A stretch of DNA of 22,377 nt from Chloroflexota bacterium (lineage in GTDB: Bacteria; Chloroflexota; Anaerolineae; Promineifilales; Promineifilaceae), in the NCBI GenBank assembly GCA_024223125.1, contig JAAEOP010000089.1, positions 1 to 22,377 of the forward strand, in the 5' to 3' direction. Of the stretch, positions 8,088-15,155 are shown in pieces; positions within the stretch are counted from its first letter, which is position 1, and each line of letters opens with the position of its first letter. A program made the translations under genes and the position numbers. Below the pieces are notes generated by a model, which was not told where the DNA came from, did not search any database, and saw nothing but the letters and a program-made list of their open reading frames with translations.

Positions 8088-8113
8088 ATTAGAGATTTTT
8101 CAATCTCTAATCT
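8086..8113. repeat. Perfect 12-bp inverted repeat at the SRAP gene end
   Basis: AGATTAGAGATT (8086-8097) and AATCTCTAATCT (8102-8113) pair perfectly around a 4-base loop. The left arm overlaps the stop codon of the SRAP gene. No T-run follows on the plus strand, so a classical terminator is doubtful. The next gene starts 15 bases later without a visible ribosome site, so the hairpin may affect its translation. Confidence 0.7.
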
Positions 8114-8127
8114 CCAATCTCCCATTT

Positions 8128-8691
8128 ATGAACCTATCCCCCGCCCTATTCTTAGACCGTGACGGCGTCATTATGGAAAATTGTCCTAACTACGTTCGCA
8201 GTTGGACCGATGTGCATTTTTTTCCGCAAGCCCTACAAGCGTTAGCCCGCATCCGACGCTGCCCCTACAAAATTATTGTTGTGACCAACCAATCGGCCGT
8301 CGGCCGCGGCATTTTAACGTATGAAGCTGCCCTGGAATTAAATGAACGGATAATTGAACGGGTGCGGCAGGAAAACGGCCGTGTAGACGCCGCCTACATT
8401 TGCCCCGATGCCCCCGATAAGGAAACCGGCTGCCGCAAACCCAAACCCGGTATGTTGCACCGAGCTGCTCAAGAACACCAACTCAATCTCCACCAATCCA
8501 TCATGATCGGCGACGCCTTAACGGATGTGCAGGCGGGACGCGCTGCCGGTGTGCGCGTTGCGGCCCTGCTGCTCACCGGTCGTGGCCAAACCCAAGCCGC
8601 CAAACCAGAAGCAGCCGCGTTGCAACCCATTCCCACCTACCCGGATTTACAAGCGGCGTTAGCGGAACTCATTCCAGAAGATGACGGATGA
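8128..8691 (+). CDS. HAD-IIIA phosphatase, GmhB (heptose-1,7-bisphosphate 7-phosphatase)-like
   Basis: A 187-residue HAD hydrolase of the HisB-N/GmhB group, whose classic member removes the 7-phosphate of D-glycero-D-manno-heptose 1,7-bisphosphate. HAD motifs are complete: Asp10 and Asp12 (FLDRDGV), Thr53 (VVTNQSAVGRG), Lys104 (RKPKPGM) and Asp129 (MIGDALTDVQAG). The zinc loop of the group (CxHxn-CxC before RKP) is only half there: Cys92 and Cys102 remain, while the expected His and the first Cys of CxC are replaced. I start it at ATG 8128, where homology begins; the longer frame would overlap the SRAP gene. No clear ribosome site precedes it. No other heptose genes are in the window, so the substrate is uncertain. 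Confidence 0.85.
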   Translation: MNLSPALFLDRDGVIMENCPNYVRSWTDVHFFPQALQALARIRRCPYKIIVVTNQSAVGRGILTYEAALELNERIIERVRQENGRVDAAYICPDAPDKETGCRKPKPGMLHRAAQEHQLNLHQSIMIGDALTDVQAGRAAGVRVAALLLTGRGQTQAAKPEAAALQPIPTYPDLQAALAELIPEDDG

Positions 8692-8736
8692 CGGTCGGCA
8701 GTCAACTATCGGTTGTCAACCACAAAAGGAGAGAAA

Positions 8737-9528
8737 ATGGATTTAGGCTTAAAAAACAAAATAATTCTGGTCGCTGCGGCCAGTAAAGGGCTGGGGTACG
8801 GTATTGCTCAGGCGGCCGTTCGTGAAGGAGCATTGGTCTCCATTGGCAGCCGCACCGAAAGTGACATTATGCAAGCCGCCCATCAACTGCAAGAAGAAAC
8901 TGGTGGCCAGGTATTAGGGTCTGTCATGGATGCTACCAGCGCCGCTTCCATTGCTGCCTGGGTACAGGCCACCCAAACCCATTTTGGCGGCATAGATGGA
9001 TTGGTCGTGAATGCTGGTGGCCCGCCGGCCGGCAGCTTTGACGATTTTTCCGATGCCGACTGGCAAGTTGCCTTTGAATTAACGTTGATGAGCAGCGTGC
9101 GTATGATTCGGGGCGTGCTGCCTGCCATGCGGGCCAGAGGCGGCGGTTCTATCCTCACTGTAACCTCCTCGTCAGTCAAAGAGCCGATTGATATTTTGCT
9201 GCTCTCCAATGTCATGCGCTCCGGTGTCGTTAGTTTGGTCAAGAGTTTGTCGCGCCAGTTAGCGGCCGAGCAAATCCGGGTCAACAATATAGTTCCGGGA
9301 CGCATAAACACAAACCGCGTCCGCTCATTAGACAAAGTATGGGCCCAGCGAGCCGACATCACCCCAACCGAGCAAAAAGTACAGCAAGAAGCGGCCATTC
9401 CCTGGGGCCGCTACGGTACAATTGAGGAGTTCGGCAAGGCAGGCGCCTTCCTCCTTTCAGACGCCGCCAGCTACATTACCGGAGAAACGCTCATCGTAGA
9501 CGGCGGCTCGATGCGGACAGTGTGGTGA
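8737..9528 (+). CDS. Short-chain dehydrogenase/reductase with atypical catalytic residues
   Basis: A 263-residue Rossmann-fold protein of the SDR family, FabG-like in length. The nucleotide loop reads AAASKGLGYGIA (residues ~13-24) instead of the usual TGxxxGIG, and VNAGG replaces NNAG. A serine-rich stretch SSS (144-146) is in the place of the catalytic Ser, but the YxxxK pair is Ser157 and Arg161 (LSNVMRSGVV). The C-terminus keeps the cofactor-side segment VNNIVPGRINT and the final YITGETLIVDGG. A recognised SDR subgroup close to beta-ketoacyl-ACP reductases shares this loss, so activity may differ or be absent. ATG 8737 is chosen because AAAGGAG lies 6 bases upstream. It is probably co-transcribed with the phosphatase 45 bases before it. 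Confidence 0.88.
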   Translation: MDLGLKNKIILVAAASKGLGYGIAQAAVREGALVSIGSRTESDIMQAAHQLQEETGGQVLGSVMDATSAASIAAWVQATQTHFGGIDGLVVNAGGPPAGSFDDFSDADWQVAFELTLMSSVRMIRGVLPAMRARGGGSILTVTSSSVKEPIDILLLSNVMRSGVVSLVKSLSRQLAAEQIRVNNIVPGRINTNRVRSLDKVWAQRADITPTEQKVQQEAAIPWGRYGTIEEFGKAGAFLLSDAASYITGETLIVDGGSMRTVW

Positions 9529-9538
9529 GAACTGTTAA

Positions 9539-9730
9539 TTACTGTATTGTCATCAGGGCCAGATTCCGCAGCAATGAGGCCATCCCCTCCTTATAGCCGA
9601 TTTCCTGGCGTAAATAACTTTCTTCATAAAACGCTCTGGCCTTCTCATACTCGGCCGTAGCCCCCAAATTCACAAACGCAATGCCAATGCCCCGCTTATC
9701 TTTTAGCTCGCGGAACATACGATATAGCGA
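9539..9730 (-). pseudogene. 3' remnant of a TPR-repeat regulator
   Basis: Read on the minus strand this encodes SLYRMFRELKDKRGIGIAFVNLGATAEYEKARAFYEESYLRQEIGYKEGMASLLRNLALMTIQ and a stop at 9539. I list only the key pattern: FRELKDKRGI, then VNLGA, then EKARAFYEES, then QEIGYKEG and LLRNLAL, the classic tetratricopeptide repeats found at the C-terminus of large ATPase/LuxR- or SARP-type regulators and adenylate-cyclase-like proteins. Everything before it is missing: a TGA and then polyprenyl-synthase sequence on the other strand follow at about 9731. It is a dead fragment of a much longer gene. Confidence 0.7.
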
Positions 9731-9731
9731 T

Positions 9732-10166
9732 CAAGAAAAGTTACAACACACCATTTTCCCGGCCGTCAATTCCTTTGGCTGCTATTTGGGACGCGCTTTT
9801 CAGATTATGGATGATTTGCTGGATGTGACGTCTGATTTCGACGGCCGTAAACAAGTGGGCAACGACATTTACGAGAGCAAACGGTCTTTGCTGCTGGCTC
9901 ATTTAATGCAGCAAGTTACGCCAGAAGATCATACGGCCGTTACTGCCATTTTATCTAAACCACACCTGGAGAAAACGGCCGCGGAAATACAAACTGTCAT
10001 TAAGCTGATGGATAAACATGGCACATTAACTTACGCTCGGCAGCAGGCCGATCTGTGGGCAAACAAAACTTGCCAAGCCCTGGGAGAAATAGACTTTTTT
10101 GTGGAGGAAACGGCCGTTGCCCACATCCACACCATCACTGAATTTGTCGTCAAGCGCACGTTTTAA
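9732..10166 (+). pseudogene. C-terminal remnant of a polyprenyl diphosphate synthase
   Basis: About 145 codons match the second half of trans-isoprenyl diphosphate synthases, which extend allylic diphosphates with IPP. The segment GCYLGRAFQIMDDLLDVTSD contains the second Asp-rich motif (DDLLD), followed by GNDIYESKRSLLLAHLM, the usual G-D-...-K-T/S-L region. The first Asp-rich motif, the IPP site and all the N-terminal helices are absent. In-frame Met codons at 9681 and 9687 lie in sequence that belongs to the TPR remnant on the other strand, so they are not its original start. The rest of the frame is free of stops and frameshifts, so the truncation may be recent. Without the first half it cannot be an active synthase. 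Confidence 0.8.
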
Positions 10167-10180
10167 GGGGGGAGCTGGGA

Positions 10181-10215
10181 GAACTCGCGGGAACGCATAG
10201 AAATCCCACGAGTTC
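10181..10215. terminator. Hairpin between convergent genes
   Basis: GAACTCGCGGGA (10181-10192) pairs with TCCCACGAGTTC (10204-10215) with one mismatch over 12 bp and an 11-base loop. It sits between the polyprenyl-synthase remnant (plus) and the zinc-ribbon gene (minus), where a bidirectional terminator would be expected. No clear T-run adjoins it. Confidence 0.5.
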
Positions 10216-10233
10216 CCCTACCTTCCTTGTTTC

Positions 10234-10479
10234 TTAACTCGAAAAAATAACATCAATAAATGTGCCTAAATCATCATTCCCTTCTAATATTCTCAAGTTA
10301 AAGATTTCTGTATAACCACAATATTCGCAGGACACAAAAGCATAGCGATGATGTTGAATATCAAAGAATCGGGAAAAACCCACCCCTGACATCGCCAATT
10401 TTTCGACTTTCGCCCCCGTATTCTTGCAATGACTACAAACAAATTCTTCCGCCAAAATATCTTCAGTTTGCTTACCCAT
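10234..10479 (-). CDS. Small zinc-ribbon protein (DUF2082 / zinc-ribbon family)
   Basis: An 81-residue protein with two CxxC knuckles: Cys15/Cys18 (FVCSHCKNTG) and Cys51/Cys54 (VSCEYCGYTEIF). They are separated by LAMSGVGFSRFFDIQHHRYAFV, characteristic of the DUF2082 zinc ribbon, which is annotated as nucleic-acid-binding on fold grounds only. ATG 10479 is chosen because GGAG is placed properly before it; a TTG four codons upstream lies within that ribosome site. The biological role is unknown. It is divergent from the ClC gene, leaving a 185-base gap. Confidence 0.85.
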   Translation of the reverse strand: MGKQTEDILAEEFVCSHCKNTGAKVEKLAMSGVGFSRFFDIQHHRYAFVSCEYCGYTEIFNLRILEGNDDLGTFIDVIFSS

Positions 10480-10664
10480 TTTTATCTCCAAATACTTGCC
10501 ATTTTTACTAAATCACCATCTACATTATAAGGATTTACGGGAAAAGAATAGACCTGGTTGCATCATGTCTTCTAACTATATTTCTCTTGTTCGAGTGACA
10601 TCATCCGTAGTTTGCCGCCTGACGGCCGTAGGCGTAAGATTCCCCTATAGTCAAGGAGAATGTC

Positions 10665-12713
10665 ATGAGTGAAAATCCCACCAATCTGTCTGCAACTGAC
10701 TCCCAGGCAAAACCATTTTCATTAAAACGCTTACGGTCACCAGAAGCCTTGCTCATCGGTTCTGCCATCCTGGTGGGCGGCGTCACCGGATTGAGCGCCA
10801 TCATCTTTATCTGGCTGTTGGGGCAAATTGGAGAGTGGTCTCGCCGGGTAGAAGCTGCCAGCGGTAGTTATCTGGGCGTGTTGGCTTTTATGGCTCTGGC
10901 CGGCGTGGTCGTCGGGTTGATCATTGACCGTTGGGCCGGCGAAGTTAAGGGAAGCGGTGTGCCAGAGGTAATGGAAGCAATTGCTTTGCGCGGCGGTCGT
11001 ATACGCGGCCGTGTTGCGCCAGCTAAAATATTGGCTTCTGCCATTACAATTGGCGCTGGTGGGTCGGCCGGCCGTGAAGGGCCGATTGTACAGGTTGGTT
11101 CTGCTCTGGGATCGTTTTTGGGGCAGCGGCTCAAATTTTCAGAAGAACAAATTCGTACATTGGTGGCTTGTGGTTCGGCGGCCGGAATTGCCGCTACATT
11201 TAACGCCCCCATTGCCGGCGCCATCTTTGCTCTGGAAGTCATCTTAGGCCGGTTTACAGTGCGTTATTTTGGGGCAGTGGTCATTAGCTCCGTTTCTGCC
11301 AGTATGATAGCGCAGCAATATTTGGGTACCCGGCCAGCGTTCAATGTGCCCGCTTACCGATTGTCGCATCTAGGAGAAATTCCCATCTATATCTTGTTAG
11401 GGATAGTGTCTGCGCTGTGGGCTGTGTTGTTCGTGCGGGCGCTGCTTAGGGCAGAATATTTCTTTGATTATTGGCGTGTGCCTTTACCCTTGAAAACGGC
11501 CGTGGGTATGACCCTCACCGGTCTGACGGCTTTATTGGTCATAGACCGGGGTGTGCTAAGTTCCGGCATGTATCTGTTGGAAGAGGCCATTGTGGAAGAT
11601 GTGGAACAGACGTTACCTGTATTGGCTGCGCTGCTCCTCTTTAAGCTGCTGGCCACAACGTTCACGATAGGGTCTGGCAATTCTGGTGGCGTGTTTGCTC
11701 CTTCATTATTTATGGGCGCATTATTAGGAGGTATCGTCGGCGCCGTCGCTCACACAATCTGGCCGGATGTAGCCGTACACCCCGGCGCTTATGCGATTGT
11801 GGGCATGGCAGCCGTTTTTTCTGGCGCGGCGCAGTCACCTATTACGGCCGTGCTGATTGTGTTTGAAATGTCTAGCGATTACCAACTTATCCTGCCGCTG
11901 ATGCTGGCTACTGTCATATCTACCCTACTGGCTGAACTGTTGGTGACGGATTCGATCTATACCCTTAGATTAACCTTGAAAGGAATCCGCCTGGAACGAG
12001 GGCGGGATGAAGATATTCTACAGGGCGTTTTTGTAGAGGAGGTGATGTTCCACACTCCTGTTACCATTCAGGCTGACGCTACACTGGATAATCTGTTAAC
12101 GATTCTTACAAAGACCCATTTTCATGGGCTGCCAGTGTTGGGGGATGACGGCCGTTTGTGGGGCATTGTTACAGACACCGATTTGGATCGTATACAAATG
12201 CAAGAGGTTAATAGTAGTGTGATGATAGTTGCCACTATCGGGACGCCGCACGACAAACTGGTGGTGGCTCATATAGATGAATCTATTGGGGATGTACTGT
12301 TGCGAATGAGCCGGCGTGACTTACGCCATTTACCTGTTGTAGCGCGGGATGACACCCGACAGTTAGTCGGCTTTGTTAACCGGGAAGCAATTACCCGCTC
12401 TTACAACTTAGCTTTGGTACGCCGGGCTGATATGCAGCACCGGGCTAAACGGCTGAAAGTGGAGAATGTGGATGGGACGGAGTTTGTGGAGATTGTGTTA
12501 ACGGCCGATCATCAAGTCGTCGGCAAAACGATTCAAGAACTGGCTCCCAACCTACCCCATGAATGTGTGCTGGTATCGGTGCGACGCGACGGCCGTTTGC
12601 TAATTCCCCATGGCGACACCAAACTCCTGGCCGGAGACAGAATCACCGCCTTCATGAACGCCGCTGATAAAACTCACCTGTTGACTTGCTTGCGGGGAAA
12701 CATGACAAATTGA
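10665..12713 (+). CDS. ClC-family chloride channel/transporter with CBS pair and TrkA_C domain
   Basis: A 682-residue inner-membrane protein. ClC membrane domain residues ~25-430, CBS pair ~455-580, RCK/TrkA_C-like domain ~605-675. Chloride-binding motifs are clear: GSGVPE (96-101, Ser97), GREGP (136-140, with Glu138 as the gating glutamate) and GSGNSGGVFAPSLFMGA. The position of the internal proton-transfer glutamate of bacterial ClC exchangers (second Glu of IIEEM in E. coli ClcA) is Val192 here (FALEVILGRF), as in animal ClC channels. That suggests uncoupled Cl- conduction and not H+/Cl- exchange (inference). The CBS pair and TrkA_C domain likely sense nucleotides or other cytoplasmic ligands. 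AAGGAG lies 6 bases before ATG 10665. Confidence 0.95.
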   Translation: MSENPTNLSATDSQAKPFSLKRLRSPEALLIGSAILVGGVTGLSAIIFIWLLGQIGEWSRRVEAASGSYLGVLAFMALAGVVVGLIIDRWAGEVKGSGVPEVMEAIALRGGRIRGRVAPAKILASAITIGAGGSAGREGPIVQVGSALGSFLGQRLKFSEEQIRTLVACGSAAGIAATFNAPIAGAIFALEVILGRFTVRYFGAVVISSVSASMIAQQYLGTRPAFNVPAYRLSHLGEIPIYILLGIVSALWAVLFVRALLRAEYFFDYWRVPLPLKTAVGMTLTGLTALLVIDRGVLSSGMYLLEEAIVEDVEQTLPVLAALLLFKLLATTFTIGSGNSGGVFAPSLFMGALLGGIVGAVAHTIWPDVAVHPGAYAIVGMAAVFSGAAQSPITAVLIVFEMSSDYQLILPLMLATVISTLLAELLVTDSIYTLRLTLKGIRLERGRDEDILQGVFVEEVMFHTPVTIQADATLDNLLTILTKTHFHGLPVLGDDGRLWGIVTDTDLDRIQMQEVNSSVMIVATIGTPHDKLVVAHIDESIGDVLLRMSRRDLRHLPVVARDDTRQLVGFVNREAITRSYNLALVRRADMQHRAKRLKVENVDGTEFVEIVLTADHQVVGKTIQELAPNLPHECVLVSVRRDGRLLIPHGDTKLLAGDRITAFMNAADKTHLLTCLRGNMTN

Positions 12714-12814
12714 GCAGCCACACCCGCCAGTAAATAGGCTTCTATCAGGCCGATTCAACTCCGACATGACCAGGGCATCAATAGCCGCCATCTAAAAAAT
12801 AACATATTGGCTAA

Positions 12815-12864
12815 TGTAGGGCGATTTGGTAAATCATCAAGACGAATTACAAATTCGTCCTACA
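12815..12864. repeat. Nested inverted repeat, small palindromic unit
   Basis: The outer arms TGTAGG (12815-12820) and CCTACA (12859-12864) extend imperfectly inwards. Nested in the right half is a perfect hairpin GACGAATT-ACA-AATTCGTC (12841-12859). The whole unit resembles two related copies of TGTAGGRCGAWTTKGTAA in inverted order. It fills the gap between the convergent ClC gene (+) and methyltransferase gene (-). It may be a REP-like or MITE-like unit that also acts as a terminator. No target duplication is clear. Confidence 0.6.
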
Positions 12865-12868
12865 ATAA

Positions 12869-13573
12869 TTACCTTGTCAGAATAGTGTACAGGCTCAAAT
12901 CCCCTTCACGGCCGTCACTGCGAAACTGTTTTATGATTTGCAAACCCGCTTCAGCGGCTAATGCCTGGGTCTCTACCTCATCAATCATACACACATATCG
13001 GTAAGCAAAACCACCACGATCCCAAGTAAGCAGGTAATCGTTTGGCTCTACATCCTCTGGAGTCAGGTTAATTTCTGCCCAAGCGCGTACTTTGCGCCGC
13101 TGCCGGGGGCTGTCTAAAAATTGCCAGGTGGAGATAAGAAGATGGCCGTCCGCCCGCAAACAATCACCCATCTCCCGCAACAGCCGCAGCCGGTTGTCCC
13201 GTCCCGGAATATGATGCAGCGCTGCCAGACAAGAAACGGCGTCAAACGTACCCAACCCCGCCAGACATTCCGGTTGGCTGAGGTCCCGTTGGAGGTAGGC
13301 GCCGGCAGCAATTGTGGGTGCAATTTCCAACAAACCATTGCTAAAATCTACGCCGGTATATTGTTGGATGGCGTTGTGTTGGAATAGGTAAGCGCCAAAA
13401 CGACCGTTGCCGCAAGCCACATCCAATAAACTATCACACGGTTCCGGCAAAGCCGTCCGCAACCCTTCAAACCCTGGATTGATCGGCCGTCGTGTTTGCG
13501 AAAACACATCGGCAAACAGATCATAAAAACTCTGATTCAATTCCAACAGCTTTTTAACAATAGACTCGTTCAT
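12869..13573 (-). CDS. Class I SAM-dependent methyltransferase
   Basis: A 234-residue Rossmann-like methyltransferase. Motif I is LLDVACGNGRFGAYLF (residues ~49-64) and the acidic end of strand 2 is YTGVDFSNG. Later motifs are DAVSCLAALHHIPGRDNRLRLLREM and LRADGHLLISTW, typical of small-molecule or tRNA-type methyltransferases (UbiE/Methyltransf_11 and tRNA methyltransferase TRM9/ALKBH8-like groups). The substrate cannot be decided: no substrate domain accompanies it. No convincing ribosome site is seen before ATG 13573. It lies 26 bases downstream of the GIY-YIG gene on the same strand, so the two are likely co-transcribed. Confidence 0.88.
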   Translation of the reverse strand: MNESIVKKLLELNQSFYDLFADVFSQTRRPINPGFEGLRTALPEPCDSLLDVACGNGRFGAYLFQHNAIQQYTGVDFSNGLLEIAPTIAAGAYLQRDLSQPECLAGLGTFDAVSCLAALHHIPGRDNRLRLLREMGDCLRADGHLLISTWQFLDSPRQRRKVRAWAEINLTPEDVEPNDYLLTWDRGGFAYRYVCMIDEVETQALAAEAGLQIIKQFRSDGREGDLSLYTILTR

Positions 13574-13599
13574 TTTTTTGAGGGTAAGTTTGCAATCGT

Positions 13600-14184
13600 T
13601 TAGGGAACACGGTTACTGTTGCGGTAAGGGGCCATTTGTTTGTCAGGGAGGCTACGGCCGTCGCTATGCTGCCAGGTAAGACGACCGTTTACATCCCATT
13701 TATACACCCATCCCGCCAGACTCATCTTATTTAACCAGGGGCGATATTGGGGGGCGTGAATGTTTGTTTGGGCTGCGGCCGCTAAATGCTGCCCCTGGTA
13801 ACGGAGTGGAAGAGGGGTTGGTTTGGGGTTGAAATCCCGGTTAATGACTGGATGAAGTTGAGCGATCATATTTTGTTCAGCCATGTCCATATCAAAATTT
13901 TCCCATTCCTGCATTATAAATAAACTTTTTTGTTCCACAAAAGGACGGCAGTCGGCCATCGTATAAAACTGTACCAGCCAACGATCTGATTCAGGCTGGT
14001 TCAACTCGATTAACTGGCCCAGACGGGATGGTTTTTGCAGATGTTCGCGGAAGCGAGCAGCTACATCTCGTTTTGATTGGCCGACGTAAAAAATCAGTTT
14101 GCTAGCACGCACAATGTAAATGACATGACCGAGCGTATGGTCGTGCTGACCGGCTAGAATGGTTTGGATGGTGGCGGTTTGCAT
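13600..14184 (-). CDS. GIY-YIG nuclease-domain protein with an unassigned C-terminal region
   Basis: About 194 residues from ATG 14184. The N-terminal ~90 residues form a GIY-YIG domain: HVIYIV and IFYVGQSK supply the two signature strands, VAARFREHL supplies the catalytic Arg, and MAEQNMIAQLHPVINR carries the expected Glu and closing Asn. Such domains cut DNA in UvrC, homing enzymes and repair proteins. The C-terminal ~70 residues (GWVYKWDVNGRLTWQHSDGRS and onward) match nothing I recognise. The start is uncertain: an in-frame TTG at 14214 would add ten residues, and neither start has a clear ribosome site. The ATG is part of a 16-bp palindrome, GCATACGGCCGTATGC. The partner and biological role are unknown. 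Confidence 0.75.
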   Translation of the reverse strand: MQTATIQTILAGQHDHTLGHVIYIVRASKLIFYVGQSKRDVAARFREHLQKPSRLGQLIELNQPESDRWLVQFYTMADCRPFVEQKSLFIMQEWENFDMDMAEQNMIAQLHPVINRDFNPKPTPLPLRYQGQHLAAAAQTNIHAPQYRPWLNKMSLAGWVYKWDVNGRLTWQHSDGRSLPDKQMAPYRNSNRVP

Positions 14185-14235
14185 ACGGCCGTATGCTACT
14201 GTGATGCGAGACAACCGTCAATGTGACGTTCGAGA

Positions 14236-14283
14236 GGGGAAAAACCAGACCCATCTGTACGGGGGAAAAGTGGATGGGTCTGG
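14236..14283 (-). terminator. Strong rho-independent terminator of the GAF-domain gene
   Basis: On the minus strand, directly after the GAF gene, CCAGACCCATC pairs perfectly with GATGGGTCTGG (plus coordinates 14273-14283 and 14245-14255), followed by TTTTTCCCC. The 17-base loop is long but the 11-bp stem is perfect. It should insulate the GIY-YIG gene from read-through. Confidence 0.8.
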
Positions 14284-14296
14284 GGATGTACGGCCG

Positions 14297-14917
14297 TCAG
14301 GCATTATCCATAAGTAACTCAGCGTTGGTAATGGCATCGCCTGCCAGTTGGGCCACAATATTCAATAACATCATATCTGCATCATTGAATTCTTGCCGAT
14401 TACTCTTGTTCAAAACCTGTATGACGCCTTTCACATCATTATCGTGGATGATGGGTACACACAGTACAGAGCGTGTCTTAAAATGAAATATTTTATCAAT
14501 ACGGGGAGAAAAGCGTTTATCTAAGCGGGCATTGGCAATGATAACCGGCTGGCGATTTTCGGCCACCCAGCCGACAATACCTTCACCGACTGGAATTCGA
14601 TGACCAATGAGCCGTTCTCGAACAGAGCCATGCACAACCACAAAAGCCAGTTCATTCGTTTCCGGGTCCAACAAAAGCAACGAGCCATCATCTGCATGAA
14701 TGCTATCTAACGCAGCCTGCATAATACGGTCGAGTAACTGCATCACATCTGTTGTGGGGGAAATGTGCGCGGCTAAATCTTGCAATAAACCCAGATTTCG
14801 CAGCACCAGACGAAGGCGCACAACCTCATCTTTTAGATGTTCGTTTTCTTGGGTAAGGCGTACATTCTCCTGTTGCAAAAAGTGAAACGTCCCCCGAACT
14901 TCATTGGTTACAGCCAT
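14297..14917 (-). CDS. GAF-domain protein with N-terminal coiled coil
   Basis: A 206-residue cytoplasmic sensor-like protein. Residues ~12-40 are a coiled coil (FLQQENVRLTQENEHLKDEVVRLR). The rest is one GAF domain with the typical end pattern: GRDGSLLLLDP-like strand (DDGSLLLLDPETNELAF), GHRIPVGEGIVGWVAENRQPVIIANA, FKTRSVLCVPIIHDNDVKGVIQVLNK and FNDADMMLLNIVAQLAGDAITNAEL. GAF domains bind cyclic nucleotides, small molecules or chromophores. There is no output domain here, so it may act through dimerisation or with a separate kinase or cyclase. ATG 14917 is chosen because GGAGG lies just before it; the upstream TTG overlaps that site. A strong terminator ends the unit, so the gene is probably monocistronic. 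Confidence 0.9.
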   Translation of the reverse strand: MAVTNEVRGTFHFLQQENVRLTQENEHLKDEVVRLRLVLRNLGLLQDLAAHISPTTDVMQLLDRIMQAALDSIHADDGSLLLLDPETNELAFVVVHGSVRERLIGHRIPVGEGIVGWVAENRQPVIIANARLDKRFSPRIDKIFHFKTRSVLCVPIIHDNDVKGVIQVLNKSNRQEFNDADMMLLNIVAQLAGDAITNAELLMDNA

Positions 14918-15142
14918 AATTGCCTCCAATAATTCATTGTGTGTTGACTGATTTTAGCCCCTAATCATGATAATTTTAATGATAGGCTCCAATCAAAAAT
15001 ATTAATGCTCACCAATAAGATGTCCAAAGTATAACATGAGGTAGTTGGAATAGTAAATATGTCCTATTGCATTTTAATTCCATAAAAATATTTGGATGTG
15101 GTGGAGATGCAAGTAGCAAGTAGCAAGACGCATCATTGAGGT

Positions 15143-15148
15143 TATACT
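15143..15148 (+). promoter_or_regulatory. Candidate -10 box of a leaderless glcE transcript
   Basis: TATACT ends 7 bases before the ATG of glcE at 15156, and no Shine-Dalgarno-like sequence lies between. A start site about 7 bases after a -10 box would place the mRNA 5' end at or next to the A of the ATG. A good -35 box is not seen; GTAGCAA repeats lie upstream (15112-15127). Confidence 0.4.
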
Positions 15149-15155
15149 ACCGGAT

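Noticed and set aside
8883..9398. 171-residue minus-strand open frame inside the SDR gene
   Set aside because: Composition is rich in Ser, Thr, Ala and Pro with no domain; it is a shadow of the GC-rich SDR coding frame.
10622..10656. TATAGT (10646-10651) as a -10 box of the ClC gene
   Set aside because: A start site 7 bases on would fall inside or after the AAGGAG ribosome site, and the -35 position carries CGGCCG; the promoter is probably further upstream.
12600..12791. Small minus-strand frame spanning the end of the ClC gene and the gap
   Set aside because: It overlaps the TrkA_C coding region and its first 27 residues match nothing recognisable.
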